From contig CAAGHH010000026.1 of assembly GCA_900769615.1 (NCBI GenBank), forward strand, positions 1 to 64,000: 64,000 nt of DNA. Reading direction: 5' to 3'. Source of the DNA: Selenomonadales bacterium. GTDB taxonomy: Bacteria; Bacillota; Negativicutes; Selenomonadales; Selenomonadaceae. A program made the position numbers and the translations under genes. This document shows positions 40,656 through 49,540 of the stretch, one piece after another. The first letter of the stretch is position 1, and each line of letters starts with the position of its first letter. The notes beneath the pieces are model-generated. The model did not search any database and was not told where the DNA came from. It was given only the letters and a program-made list of their open reading frames with translations.

Positions 40656-41930
40656 ATGAAGAAGATAGAACGAATCGAGGCAGCTATCCCGCAGATTAAG
40701 CGGAAAAAGCGTGTGGCGGCTTATGCCCGAGTGTCCGCAGAATCAGACCGGCTGATGCATTCCCTGTCAGCGCAAATCAGCTATTACAGCGAACTTATAC
40801 AGAAAAATCCGGAGTGGGAATATGCGGGAGTGTATGCCGACAGTTTTATCTCTGGTACCAGCATTGACAAGCGGACTGAGTTTCAGCGTATGATTGCTGA
40901 CTGTGAAGCAGGGAAAATAAATATAATTCTGACCAAGTCTATCAGCCGTTTCGCAAGAAACACGGTTGACCTTCTGTCTACGGTCCGGCATCTCAAAGCC
41001 ATTGGCGTGGAAGTGCGATTTGAGAAGGAGAATATCTGTTCCATGAGCTCGTCCGGTGAGATTATGCTGTCCATTCTGGCCAGCTTTGCGCAGGAAGAGA
41101 GCATCAATAACTCTGAAAATGTGAAGTGGGCTAAACGTAAGCGATTTGAGCAGGGGCTTCCCCATGCGAAAGTCATCCTGTATGGATACCTATGGGAAGG
41201 CGATCAAATGGTAATTGTTCCGGAGGAAGCCGACATTGTAAAACGTATTTACATGGATTATATGGCTGGTAAGACAGCATTAGCCATTGCCAGAGACCTT
41301 TCTGAGAGTGGCATCACCACCAGAAGGGGGAGCAGATGGAGTGGAACCGGCATTAATTACATTTTGATGAATGTCCATTACACGGGCAATTTGCTTCTGC
41401 AGAAATCCTATGTGGAAAGTCCACTTACCCATAAAACCAGAAAAAATAAAGGGGAACTGCCACGCTACTGGGTTGAAAATACTCATGAAGCAATTGTTAG
41501 TCAGGAACTATTTGATAGTGTGCAAAAGGAGATGGCAAGACGAAGGGGATTGCGCTTTACGGATGCATCCTGCTTTTCCAGAAAAATCAAATGCCCGTTT
41601 TGTGGTCATAGTTATATCTATTACACGGACAAGAATCTTTCGCATGATTATTGGGTACACCATCGAAGAAAACGGGATTGTTCAATGAGCTGGGGGATAA
41701 CGCAGGAAAAGTTAAAAAGCGCATGTGCAGATGTTCTGAATACAGAACAATTTGATGAAGAAGCCTTCGGGGAACAGGTGGAATTTATAAATGTTCCCCA
41801 GCGTGAGATTTTAGAATTCCACCTTAGGGATGGAAGAATCGTAACGAAAATAAGCCGAAATCAAAGACGAAGGAGAACAGGAGGTGGCAGTGATGGCAAG
41901 AAAGGTCACAACCATTCCGGCAACCATTAA
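40656..41930 (+). CDS. Large serine recombinase 1
   Basis: 424 residues, AAAGGAGGGG before ATG 40656. The catalytic motif YARVSAES has Ser27 and the conserved Arg25; SRFARN supplies further active-site Arg residues. A recombinase domain follows (GYLWEGDQMVIVPEEADIVKRIYMDY; TRRGSRWSGTGINYILMN), then a zinc-ribbon CPFCG with a downstream Cys. The C-terminus is short and basic (RRRRTGGG). It lies beside the right host junction, so it is a candidate integrase, alone or with recombinase 2. Confidence 0.93.
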   Translation: MKKIERIEAAIPQIKRKKRVAAYARVSAESDRLMHSLSAQISYYSELIQKNPEWEYAGVYADSFISGTSIDKRTEFQRMIADCEAGKINIILTKSISRFARNTVDLLSTVRHLKAIGVEVRFEKENICSMSSSGEIMLSILASFAQEESINNSENVKWAKRKRFEQGLPHAKVILYGYLWEGDQMVIVPEEADIVKRIYMDYMAGKTALAIARDLSESGITTRRGSRWSGTGINYILMNVHYTGNLLLQKSYVESPLTHKTRKNKGELPRYWVENTHEAIVSQELFDSVQKEMARRRGLRFTDASCFSRKIKCPFCGHSYIYYTDKNLSHDYWVHHRRKRDCSMSWGITQEKLKSACADVLNTEQFDEEAFGEQVEFINVPQREILEFHLRDGRIVTKISRNQRRRRTGGGSDGKKGHNHSGNH

Positions 41931-43479
41931 CAAATTTACGGCAACCCCCATTGCCAGCAATGTAAAGCGGAAGGTGGCAGGCTATGCCAGTGTCAGTACC
42001 GACAACGATGACCAGATATCCAGCTATGCCGCACAGGTCGATTATTACACGAGATATATCAAAGAACGGAAGGATTGGGAGTTTGTCGGGATGTACACCG
42101 ATGAGGGTGTCACGGGAACTTCCACCAAAAAACGTGAAGGATTTACCCGGATGATAAAGGATGCCTTGGATGGAAAGATTCAGCTCATCATCACAAAATC
42201 CGTCAGCCGTTTTGCGAGAAATACAGTGGATTGCCTTACAACAATACGCAAGTTGAAGGCAGGCGGGGTTGAGGTTTACTTCGAAAAAGAGGGTATCTGG
42301 ACACTGGATTCGGCTGGCGAACTGCTTATAACCGTGCTCTCGTCAATCAGCCAGGGAGAAGCCCGGAGTATTTCCGAGAACACCACATGGGGGCAAAGAA
42401 AACTTTTTGCCGATGGTAAAGCGAGAGTTCCCTACAAGCATTTCCTTGGCTATGACGGGGGCGAAGATGGTAATTTGGTCGTAAATCCTGAACAAGCAAA
42501 GGTGGTAAAGCTCATCTACAAACTTTTCCTTACGGGGGTGTCCTGCAATGCCATTGGCCGCGAACTCATGAAACTGGGCATAAAATCACCGGCTGGCAAG
42601 GAAAGATGGTATGCGAATACGGTGCAGAGTATTCTCACCAGCGAAAAAATGAAAGGGGATGCACTGCTGCAAAAAAACTTTACCGTGGATTTCCTAACCA
42701 AGAAAGTAAAAAAGAATGAAGGGGAGATTCCGCAGTATTATGTAACGGGGAACCACGAAGCAATTATACCGCCGGGCACATTCGATTTGGTACAGACCGA
42801 GATTGAACGTCGCAGTAATAGCCGAAGGAGGGGCAGGTACAGCGGGGCTACCATATTCTCCAATCGCATCAAGTGTGGGGCGTGCGGTCATTGGTTCGGT
42901 TCCAAGGTTTGGCACAGCAATGATAAATACAGGCGGGTGGTATACCAGTGCAACAACAAGTTTGCCGGAGCCAAGAAATGCGCTACGCCACATCTGACGG
43001 AGACGGAAATAAAAAAGGCTTTCGTCAAGGTGGTGAACAAATTACTGAAAGGCAAAACGGATATGCTGGAAAACATCCGGTTGGTACGGGAGCAGATATG
43101 CGACACAGCAGACCTCGAGGCTGAAAGCCAGCGGCTTATGGAAGAAATGAATATTCTCTCGGACAGGGTGCAGAAGTGTATCAGCGAAAATGCCCGGATA
43201 GCCCAGGATCAGACGGACTACCAAAAACGATATGATGAACTGGTCCGCCGTTACGAGGTCACGAAAGACAGACATGATGAGGTGGTCAAGTCCATCAAAG
43301 CTCGACACGCAAAGTCTGAACGTCTGGATGGTTTTGCCCAAACACTTACTGCACAGAGCGAAACCTTGACGAAGTTTGAAGCGGGGCTTTGGGGCACGCT
43401 GGTAGACTTCATGACCGTATACAGCAAGGAGGATATCAGCGTGACATTCAAGGATGGGACAGAAATTCATATAAGTTAA
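41893..43479 (+). CDS. Large serine recombinase 2 (catalytic Arg replaced)
   Basis: 528 residues from ATG 41893 (AGGAGG 8 bases upstream), overlapping recombinase 1 by 38 bases. The resolvase motif reads YASVSTD: the nucleophile Ser35 is kept but the usual Arg two residues before it is Ser33. SRFARN is normal. The recombinase domain, a zinc ribbon (CGACGHWFGSK...CNNK...C) and a long C-terminal coiled coil (LEAESQRLMEEMNILSDRV) are complete. The substitution may weaken or abolish catalysis, leaving a DNA-binding partner of recombinase 1. Confidence 0.92.
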   Translation: MARKVTTIPATINKFTATPIASNVKRKVAGYASVSTDNDDQISSYAAQVDYYTRYIKERKDWEFVGMYTDEGVTGTSTKKREGFTRMIKDALDGKIQLIITKSVSRFARNTVDCLTTIRKLKAGGVEVYFEKEGIWTLDSAGELLITVLSSISQGEARSISENTTWGQRKLFADGKARVPYKHFLGYDGGEDGNLVVNPEQAKVVKLIYKLFLTGVSCNAIGRELMKLGIKSPAGKERWYANTVQSILTSEKMKGDALLQKNFTVDFLTKKVKKNEGEIPQYYVTGNHEAIIPPGTFDLVQTEIERRSNSRRRGRYSGATIFSNRIKCGACGHWFGSKVWHSNDKYRRVVYQCNNKFAGAKKCATPHLTETEIKKAFVKVVNKLLKGKTDMLENIRLVREQICDTADLEAESQRLMEEMNILSDRVQKCISENARIAQDQTDYQKRYDELVRRYEVTKDRHDEVVKSIKARHAKSERLDGFAQTLTAQSETLTKFEAGLWGTLVDFMTVYSKEDISVTFKDGTEIHIS

Positions 43480-43480
43480 G

Positions 43481-43515
43481 AATTGGCGCGGGCAAAGTCC
43501 CGTGCCAATTTTCTT
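43481..43515 (+). terminator. Terminator of the recombinase operon
   Basis: AATTGGCGCGGG (43481-43492) pairs with CCCGTGCCAATT (43499-43510, one G-U) and TTTTCTT follows. It marks the right end of recognisable prophage sequence. Confidence 0.88.
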
Positions 43516-43543
43516 GTATTCCCTTCTTATTTTATGGTAGAAT
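43514..43543 (+). promoter_or_regulatory. prfC promoter near the right prophage junction
   Basis: TTGTAT (43514-43519) and TAGAAT (43538-43543) are 18 bases apart. Composition changes here from prophage-like to host-like, so attR is probably within about 43,500-43,560. The 200-base leader to prfC holds a hairpin (ACACTTTT 43667 / AAAAGTGT 43702, inner GCCC/GGGC) and no gene. The left attachment site was not found, so no core sequence is claimed. Confidence 0.45.
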
Positions 43544-43747
43544 GATTATTATGTGAGTTCATAGGTTGCAATTAAATAAGGTATGCTCTTGGGCATTGTC
43601 CTGAGGCGCATCACAAAAAGCTCGGAACTTAGTCGTAGCAAGGCTTCCCAGTACTCGCACACGAATACACTTTTTTGCCCTCCTTGGGCGTTTCAAAAGG
43701 GAAAAGTGTGTTTGTATCAAATTTATTCTACAAATGGAGGATTTATT

Positions 43748-45373
43748 TTGTCAGCATTAATCGAAGAACTCGATAAAGAAATAAAAAAACGTCGTACTTT
43801 TGCCATTATCTCCCATCCAGATGCTGGTAAAACGACACTTACCGAAAAGTTGCTGCTTTATGGTGGCGCAATACATTTAGCAGGTTCAATAAAATCAAGA
43901 AAAACGCAACGTCATGCAGTTTCTGACTGGATGGAAATTGAAAAACAGCGTGGTATTTCGGTTACTTCATCGGTATTACAGTTTGATTATGATGGCTGCC
44001 GGATAAATATTTTGGATACGCCAGGACATCAGGACTTTAGTGAAGATACTTATCGCACGTTGATGGCAGTTGACAGTGCGGTCATGGTAATAGATGTAGC
44101 TAAGGGTGTTGAGGCGCAGACAAAGAAATTATTTAAGGTCTGTAAGCAAAGAAAGATTCCTATTTTTACCTTTGTTAATAAATTGGATCATTTCGGCAAA
44201 GCACCAATTGATTTGATGGATGAAATTGAAAACGTGCTTGGTATTCGTTCCTACCCAATGAATTGGCCGATAGGGCAGGATGGTCAATATTTAGGCGTTT
44301 ATGATCGTCTAAACGATAAGGTACTGCTTTTTGCGGCCGATACTACTCACGGTCAGGAAGCTCGTATAGCTGATGTTTATGAACCCGATGATCCAGCGGT
44401 TATTGAGCGTGTAGGCGAAGATGTTTGGCAGGCGTTAAAGGATGATATTGAGCTTTTAGATGAAGCTGGCGAAGAATTTTCTATGGAAAAAGTCAATTCG
44501 GGTGAGCTTACACCGATGTTCTTTGGTTCAGCTATGACCAATTTTGGCGTGCAGGATTTTCTCGAAGGGTATATCCGTATGGCACCAACTCCGCAGCCAA
44601 GATTATCATCAGACGGTCTTATAGCTCCTAATGATGAAAAATTTTCTGGATTTGTCTTTAAAATTCAGGCGAATATGAATCCAGCGCATCGTGACCGTTT
44701 GGCGTTTATTCGCATTTGTTCCGGTAAATTTGAGCGCAACATGGAAGTTTGGCATGAGCGTACAGGGAAATCACTTAAATTAGCTCAGCCGCAACAGTTT
44801 TTGGCGCAGGATCGGCAGATAATAGATACAGCATATCCAGGTGATATTGTCGGTCTTTTTGATCCAGGCGTGTTTGGCATTGGTGATACGGTTTGTGACA
44901 GCAGTCATAAATTTAAGTATGCAGATTTTCCGGTGTTCCCGCCAGAAAAATTTGCTCGGGTGCAGGCTAAAGATACTATGAAGCGCAAGCAGTTTATCAA
45001 AGGGATTGAACAGCTGACGCAGGAAGGTGCAATTCAGCTGTTTCAGCAGGCTGGAGCCGGTACGGAATCGTATATCGTTGGTACGGTTGGTACGTTGCAG
45101 TTTGAAGTTTTGGAATATCGCTTGAAAAATGAGTATAATGTCGATATTGAAATGAACATGCAGCCGTATGAAGTTGCTCGCTGGATGGCTTATGAAGATG
45201 GTCATGAGGTTACGCCAGCTGAGCTTAAAGGTGCCGACCGTGGTATGTTTGTTTACGATCGTAATCGTAACCCTGTGCTGCTGGTTAGCAATGAATGGGC
45301 TTTAGGCTGGATTACTGATAATAATCCAGAACTACTGCTTAACCATGTACCATTTGATAAGAAAGAAGCTTAG
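43748..45373 (+). CDS. prfC: Peptide chain release factor 3
   Basis: TTG 43748 follows GGAGG and gives 541 residues; an upstream frame extension of 55 residues has no family likeness. The G-domain has SHPDAGKT (22-29), DTPGHQDF and NKLD; SSVLQFDYDGCRINILDTPG and EKQRGISVTSS are RF3 signatures. It is a GTPase that recycles RF1/RF2 after termination. The prophage sits directly upstream, so its expression may depend on the junction promoter. Confidence 0.96.
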   Translation: MSALIEELDKEIKKRRTFAIISHPDAGKTTLTEKLLLYGGAIHLAGSIKSRKTQRHAVSDWMEIEKQRGISVTSSVLQFDYDGCRINILDTPGHQDFSEDTYRTLMAVDSAVMVIDVAKGVEAQTKKLFKVCKQRKIPIFTFVNKLDHFGKAPIDLMDEIENVLGIRSYPMNWPIGQDGQYLGVYDRLNDKVLLFAADTTHGQEARIADVYEPDDPAVIERVGEDVWQALKDDIELLDEAGEEFSMEKVNSGELTPMFFGSAMTNFGVQDFLEGYIRMAPTPQPRLSSDGLIAPNDEKFSGFVFKIQANMNPAHRDRLAFIRICSGKFERNMEVWHERTGKSLKLAQPQQFLAQDRQIIDTAYPGDIVGLFDPGVFGIGDTVCDSSHKFKYADFPVFPPEKFARVQAKDTMKRKQFIKGIEQLTQEGAIQLFQQAGAGTESYIVGTVGTLQFEVLEYRLKNEYNVDIEMNMQPYEVARWMAYEDGHEVTPAELKGADRGMFVYDRNRNPVLLVSNEWALGWITDNNPELLLNHVPFDKKEA

Positions 45374-45376
45374 GCG

Positions 45377-47032
45377 GTGGTTCCAATTAGCAATGAAGAT
45401 GTAGAAAAAAAATCTAGCAAAGGAGAATCATTTCTCAAAGGAACATTTATTTTGACCGTAGCAGGTTTTGTGGTCAAAGTAATAGGTTCCTTAAACTGGA
45501 TTTTTGTATCACGAATCTTGGGCGGTGAAGGTATCGGTCTTTACCAGATGGCGTTTCCAATTTATTTCTTTGCCATGACGGTTTCGCAAGCTGGTGTTCC
45601 GGTAGCTATATCTATTATTACGGCCGAAAAAGTAGCGGTAAAGGATATTTGGGGAGCAAAAAGAGTTTTTCATATATCAATGGCTTTGATGCTGGTTACA
45701 GGTATCGTTTTTTCATTTTTAACCTATTTTGCGGCTGATTGGCTGATTGATTGGCAGTTTGTCCGCGATCCAAGAGCCTATAAATCAATCGTAGTATTAG
45801 CGCCAACGGTATTTTTTGTAACGCTTTTAGCAAGTTCACGAGGTTATTTGCAAGGCTGGCAACGGATGACGCCAACGGCAGTTTCGCAGATAGTGGAGCA
45901 GATTTTCCGTGTTATTACCATGATTTTGCTGGCAGAACTCTTGCTTCCCTGGGGGCTTGATTATGCTTCCGCTGGTGCTTCGCTTGGTGCTATGGCAGGA
46001 GCCGTTACTGGTCTTATGGTACTAGTGTACTTTCATTGGAAACTCAATCGTGATATTGAACGTGATTATGGCAATGTTTTGCAGCCAATGCCTGGCTCGG
46101 AAAAGGAGCCAGCTTGGCAGATTATCAAGCGTATTTTTAAACTGTCGCTGCCGGTATCAGCAGCTAGCATAATGTTGCCAGTGGTATCAAATCTAGATCT
46201 TATGATTGTACCGCAACGCTTGGAAGTGGCTGGCTATAGCGTCAATGAAGCAACGGAGCTTTTTGGTTATCTGACTGGTATGGCAGTACCGCTGGTAAAT
46301 TTATCCTGTATAATTACGGCTTCGATGGCAATGAGTATAGTGCCAGCAATTTCTGAGGCCAGAGCGCTTAAAGATATGAAGCGAGTTTATAATCAGACGG
46401 CAGCTTCAGTGCGGATATCAAACTTTGTTTGTTTTCCAGCCTTTGTTATCGTGTTTGTACTGGCAACGCCGATTTCAGCTCTTATTTATAATGCACCGGG
46501 GGCAGGTCCCGCGGTTATGATTTCAGCCGTAAGTATAATCCTTTTGGGATTACATCAGGTATCAACTGGCATATTGCAAGGCTTGGGACATCCGACTATA
46601 CCAATGGTTAATATGATACTAGCAGCGTTAGCCAAAGTAATACTGAACTGGGAACTTACAGCACTGCCTTGGTTAGGGATTATGGGCGCAGCTTGGGCAA
46701 CAGCAGCTGACATGGGGGTAGCAGCGATAATCAACTTGATATTTATTTATAAATTCATTGGTTATCGGATGGAAATCCCGCAGCTGTTAAAAACTATCGC
46801 AGCAGCAGCTGTAATGGCAGTTGCGGTTTATTTCTTCTATGATTGGACCTTTGCTTGGTGGCATATTGGTGTTATCTCAACTTTTGGCGCAGTGTTCTTT
46901 GGCTGTGCGGTCTACATTGCAGTGATGCTTCTGATTGGCGGCTTGCGTGAAGATGATTTGACGCGGATGCCGATGATTGGCAGGATCGGCATAAAATTCT
47001 TGCGCCGTATTGGTGTATTTAAAAATGAGTGA
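45377..47032 (+). CDS. Polysaccharide/lipid flippase (SpoVB/MurJ-like, MOP superfamily)
   Basis: 551 residues with about 14 membrane helices. GTFILTVAGFVVKVIGSLNWIFVSRILGGEGIGLYQMAFPIY is the typical start of SpoVB-type flippases. GTG 45377 lies three bases after prfC. Such proteins move undecaprenyl-linked precursors across the membrane. Which substrate is used here is unclear. Its end overlaps the start of the DpnII-type methylase. Confidence 0.85.
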   Translation: MVPISNEDVEKKSSKGESFLKGTFILTVAGFVVKVIGSLNWIFVSRILGGEGIGLYQMAFPIYFFAMTVSQAGVPVAISIITAEKVAVKDIWGAKRVFHISMALMLVTGIVFSFLTYFAADWLIDWQFVRDPRAYKSIVVLAPTVFFVTLLASSRGYLQGWQRMTPTAVSQIVEQIFRVITMILLAELLLPWGLDYASAGASLGAMAGAVTGLMVLVYFHWKLNRDIERDYGNVLQPMPGSEKEPAWQIIKRIFKLSLPVSAASIMLPVVSNLDLMIVPQRLEVAGYSVNEATELFGYLTGMAVPLVNLSCIITASMAMSIVPAISEARALKDMKRVYNQTAASVRISNFVCFPAFVIVFVLATPISALIYNAPGAGPAVMISAVSIILLGLHQVSTGILQGLGHPTIPMVNMILAALAKVILNWELTALPWLGIMGAAWATAADMGVAAIINLIFIYKFIGYRMEIPQLLKTIAAAAVMAVAVYFFYDWTFAWWHIGVISTFGAVFFGCAVYIAVMLLIGGLREDDLTRMPMIGRIGIKFLRRIGVFKNE

Positions 47033-47867
47033 AAAAGTGAACAATAGAATAGCGCCAGTCCTAAAATGGGCTGGTGGCAAAACTCAGCTATTAGATGCAA
47101 TATTGCCATTAATCCCCGCTGATATTGATAGGTATTATGAACCCTTTGTTGGTGGTGGTGCGATATGTTTTGCTTTGCAACCGGAAAAGGTTGTTATAAA
47201 TGATATCAATCCACAATTGATAAATTTGTATAGGCAGATAAAACTAAATGCCGAACAAGTTATAGATTATATCAGTGAATTAGATAGTAAAAAGTGTGAT
47301 AAAGAATTTTACTATTCGATTCGATGTCGTTATAACAAAAAAATTGCTAGTCAAGAAAATGATCCAGAAATGGCAGCACTAATGATATGGCTGAATAAGC
47401 ATTGTTTTAACGGTCTTTATCGGGTGAATAAACGAGGTTTATTCAACGTGCCTTACAATAACAGGGTGCAAGGTCAATCAATAGTGACGGCTCAGTTTAG
47501 GCAGCTTAGTAATTATTTAAATGACAATGATGTTAAAATATGTTGTGGCGATTTTGAACTGCTAGCTAAACAAATAACGACTAATGATTTTGTTTATATT
47601 GACAGTCCTTATGTGCCGGTTAGCGACACGGCGTCATTTACTGATTATGCGAAAACAGGTTTTGCGCTAGCAGAGCATCAGCGCTTAGCTAAAATGTATC
47701 GGGAATTGGATAGCCGTGGTGTGAGAATGTTATTGTCCAATAACGATACTCCGCTGGTTCGAGAATTATACGCTGGTTATACTATAGAATCAATTGCGGT
47801 TAAACGCATGATAAACCGCAATGCACAAAAACGTTTTGGACAGGAAGTTTTGATAAGGAATTATTAA
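47025..47867 (+). CDS. dpnM: Dam-type adenine methyltransferase (DpnM-like, GATC)
   Basis: 280 residues from ATG 47025, eight bases inside the flippase end. KWAGGK (14-19) is motif I of the D12 class. FVYIDSPY (motif IV, DSPY at about 193-196, a variant of DPPY) and SNNDTPLVREL are also present. It would methylate the adenine in GATC on double-stranded DNA. It is very A+T-rich relative to its neighbours, as are the next two genes, which supports acquisition as a block. There is no own promoter in the overlap. Confidence 0.9.
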   Translation: MSEKVNNRIAPVLKWAGGKTQLLDAILPLIPADIDRYYEPFVGGGAICFALQPEKVVINDINPQLINLYRQIKLNAEQVIDYISELDSKKCDKEFYYSIRCRYNKKIASQENDPEMAALMIWLNKHCFNGLYRVNKRGLFNVPYNNRVQGQSIVTAQFRQLSNYLNDNDVKICCGDFELLAKQITTNDFVYIDSPYVPVSDTASFTDYAKTGFALAEHQRLAKMYRELDSRGVRMLLSNNDTPLVRELYAGYTIESIAVKRMINRNAQKRFGQEVLIRNY

Positions 47868-47868
47868 A

Positions 47869-48645
47869 ATGACAGTTTATTTTCCAGGATTCAAACCATA
47901 TTATAAGGACAGCAATTCGGCACTGATATTAGCGGATACGTTTGAGGCGTTAGCGGCTATGAAGAAGAATTGTATAGATATGATTTTTGCTGATCCGCCA
48001 TATTTTTTATCTAATGATGGTATAAGTTGCAGTGGCGGAAAAGTGGTATCTGTCAATAAAGGGGCTTGGGATAAAATTGATTCATTAGCTGAAAAGCATG
48101 AATTCAATAGAAAGTGGATTAGTTTATGCAAAGCTATACTAAAACCGAACGGTACAATTTGGATAACAGGGACACTGCATAATATTTATTCGGTTGGAAT
48201 GGCTTTAGAACAAGAAGGCTTTAAAATTTTAAATAATATAACTTGGCAAAAAACCAATCCGCCACCTAATCTAGCTTGTCGTTGTTTTACACATAGCACG
48301 GAAACGATTTTATGGGCTAGAAAAAATGATAAAAAGGCACGTCATTTTTTTAATTATGAATTGATGAAACAACTAAATAATGGTAAACAAATGAAGGATG
48401 TTTGGACAGGACGGCTTACGGATCGAAAGGAAAAAATATATGGTAAACATCCTACGCAAAAACCAATATACTTGTTAGAACGAATATTGTTAGCAGCAAC
48501 CAAAGAAGATGATGTTGTACTAGATCCGTTTTGCGGTTCGTCTACTACTGGTGTAGCGTGTAAAAAGCTAAAAAGATATTATCTAGGAATAGATAGCAAT
48601 CAGGAATATTTAAAGTTATCAAAAGAAAGGCTGATTCATGTATGA
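47869..48645 (+). CDS. dpnA: DpnA-like adenine methyltransferase
   Basis: 258 residues. FADPPYFLSNDG (DPPY 42-45), HPTQKPIYLLERIL and LDPFCGSSTTGVA show a beta-class amino-methyltransferase, and TWQKTNPPPNL is typical of the DpnA group. In the classical DpnII system this second enzyme also modifies single-stranded DNA entering by transformation. It starts one base after dpnM ends and overlaps the endonuclease start. Confidence 0.9.
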   Translation: MTVYFPGFKPYYKDSNSALILADTFEALAAMKKNCIDMIFADPPYFLSNDGISCSGGKVVSVNKGAWDKIDSLAEKHEFNRKWISLCKAILKPNGTIWITGTLHNIYSVGMALEQEGFKILNNITWQKTNPPPNLACRCFTHSTETILWARKNDKKARHFFNYELMKQLNNGKQMKDVWTGRLTDRKEKIYGKHPTQKPIYLLERILLAATKEDDVVLDPFCGSSTTGVACKKLKRYYLGIDSNQEYLKLSKERLIHV

Positions 48646-49493
48646 ATGAACGCAATTTTGATGAATGGTTAGCTAAATTTACTGATACGATTAATCAATA
48701 TGATTATTACACAAATTTTGCTAAAGTTTACCACAATGTTGATAATTTAAAATTAGAAATAAATATATTAAATTCATTGATTGGTTCTAAAAATATAGCA
48801 AGTGACTTTAGAAAAATAATTGCTAAATATCCGGAATGTTTAGCTGTTGTGCCAATATTGCTAGCAGTAAGAGCCAAGGAAATATCCTGTCAAGATGAAC
48901 GAGGTGCTATTAAATACAATTTTGCTGAAATAGAGCAGAATGTAGAGCAATATCAATATTTTATGCAGAAAACAGGTTTGTTTAACTTATTACAGCAGCA
49001 TATAATAAGCAATCTTTATGATTACGTAACTGGTGTTGAAGTCGGTCTCGATAGTAATGCTAGAAAAAATCGTGGTGGTCATCAGATGGAAGATTTGGTT
49101 GAACGATATATCAAGTCTTTAAGGGTTGAATACTATAAAGAAATGTATTTAACTGAGGTTGAAGCAAAATGGAACATTGATATGTCACCAATATCATCGG
49201 CAGGTACGTCTACTAAGAGGTTTGATTATGTAGTAAAAACCAATAGTACCGTTTATGGTATTGAAACTAACTTTTATACATCGGGCGGGTCTAAATTAAA
49301 TGAAACAGCTAGAAGTTATAAAATGATAGCTGAAGAAGCTGAAAACATAACTGGATTTAAATTTGTTTGGCTAACTGATGGTAAGGGCTGGAATAGTGCT
49401 AAAAGAAATTTGCATGAAACATTTGATGTTTTAAATCATTTATATAATATAAATGATATGGATAATGGTGTTTTAGCAAAAGTATTCGTATGA
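48642..49493 (+). CDS. dpnB: DpnII/MboI-family restriction endonuclease (GATC)
   Basis: 283 residues. GLDSNARKNRGGHQMEDLVE, TKRFDYVVK and YGIETNFYTSGGSKLNETARSYK, then FVWLTDGKGWNSAKRNLHETFDVLNHLYNI are the conserved blocks of the DpnII family. It cuts unmethylated GATC. The ATGA overlap couples it to dpnA. All three genes are intact, so this is a complete, probably active type II system. Confidence 0.93.
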   Translation: MNERNFDEWLAKFTDTINQYDYYTNFAKVYHNVDNLKLEINILNSLIGSKNIASDFRKIIAKYPECLAVVPILLAVRAKEISCQDERGAIKYNFAEIEQNVEQYQYFMQKTGLFNLLQQHIISNLYDYVTGVEVGLDSNARKNRGGHQMEDLVERYIKSLRVEYYKEMYLTEVEAKWNIDMSPISSAGTSTKRFDYVVKTNSTVYGIETNFYTSGGSKLNETARSYKMIAEEAENITGFKFVWLTDGKGWNSAKRNLHETFDVLNHLYNINDMDNGVLAKVFV

Positions 49494-49540
49494 TATTCAA
49501 TAAATAGCAAAAATAAGGCTGTTTTATTGGAGGGGATATT

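Noticed and set aside
4284..43572. Shared AGGTTGCAA near 4283 and 43563 as an attachment core
   Set aside because: Only nine bases match, and the left copy is part of the RNA outer stem, so it is not convincing as attL/attR.
43583..43747. N-terminal extension of prfC
   Set aside because: The extra 55 codons have no RF3 likeness; TTG 43748 has GGAGG at proper distance and gives the normal RF3 start.
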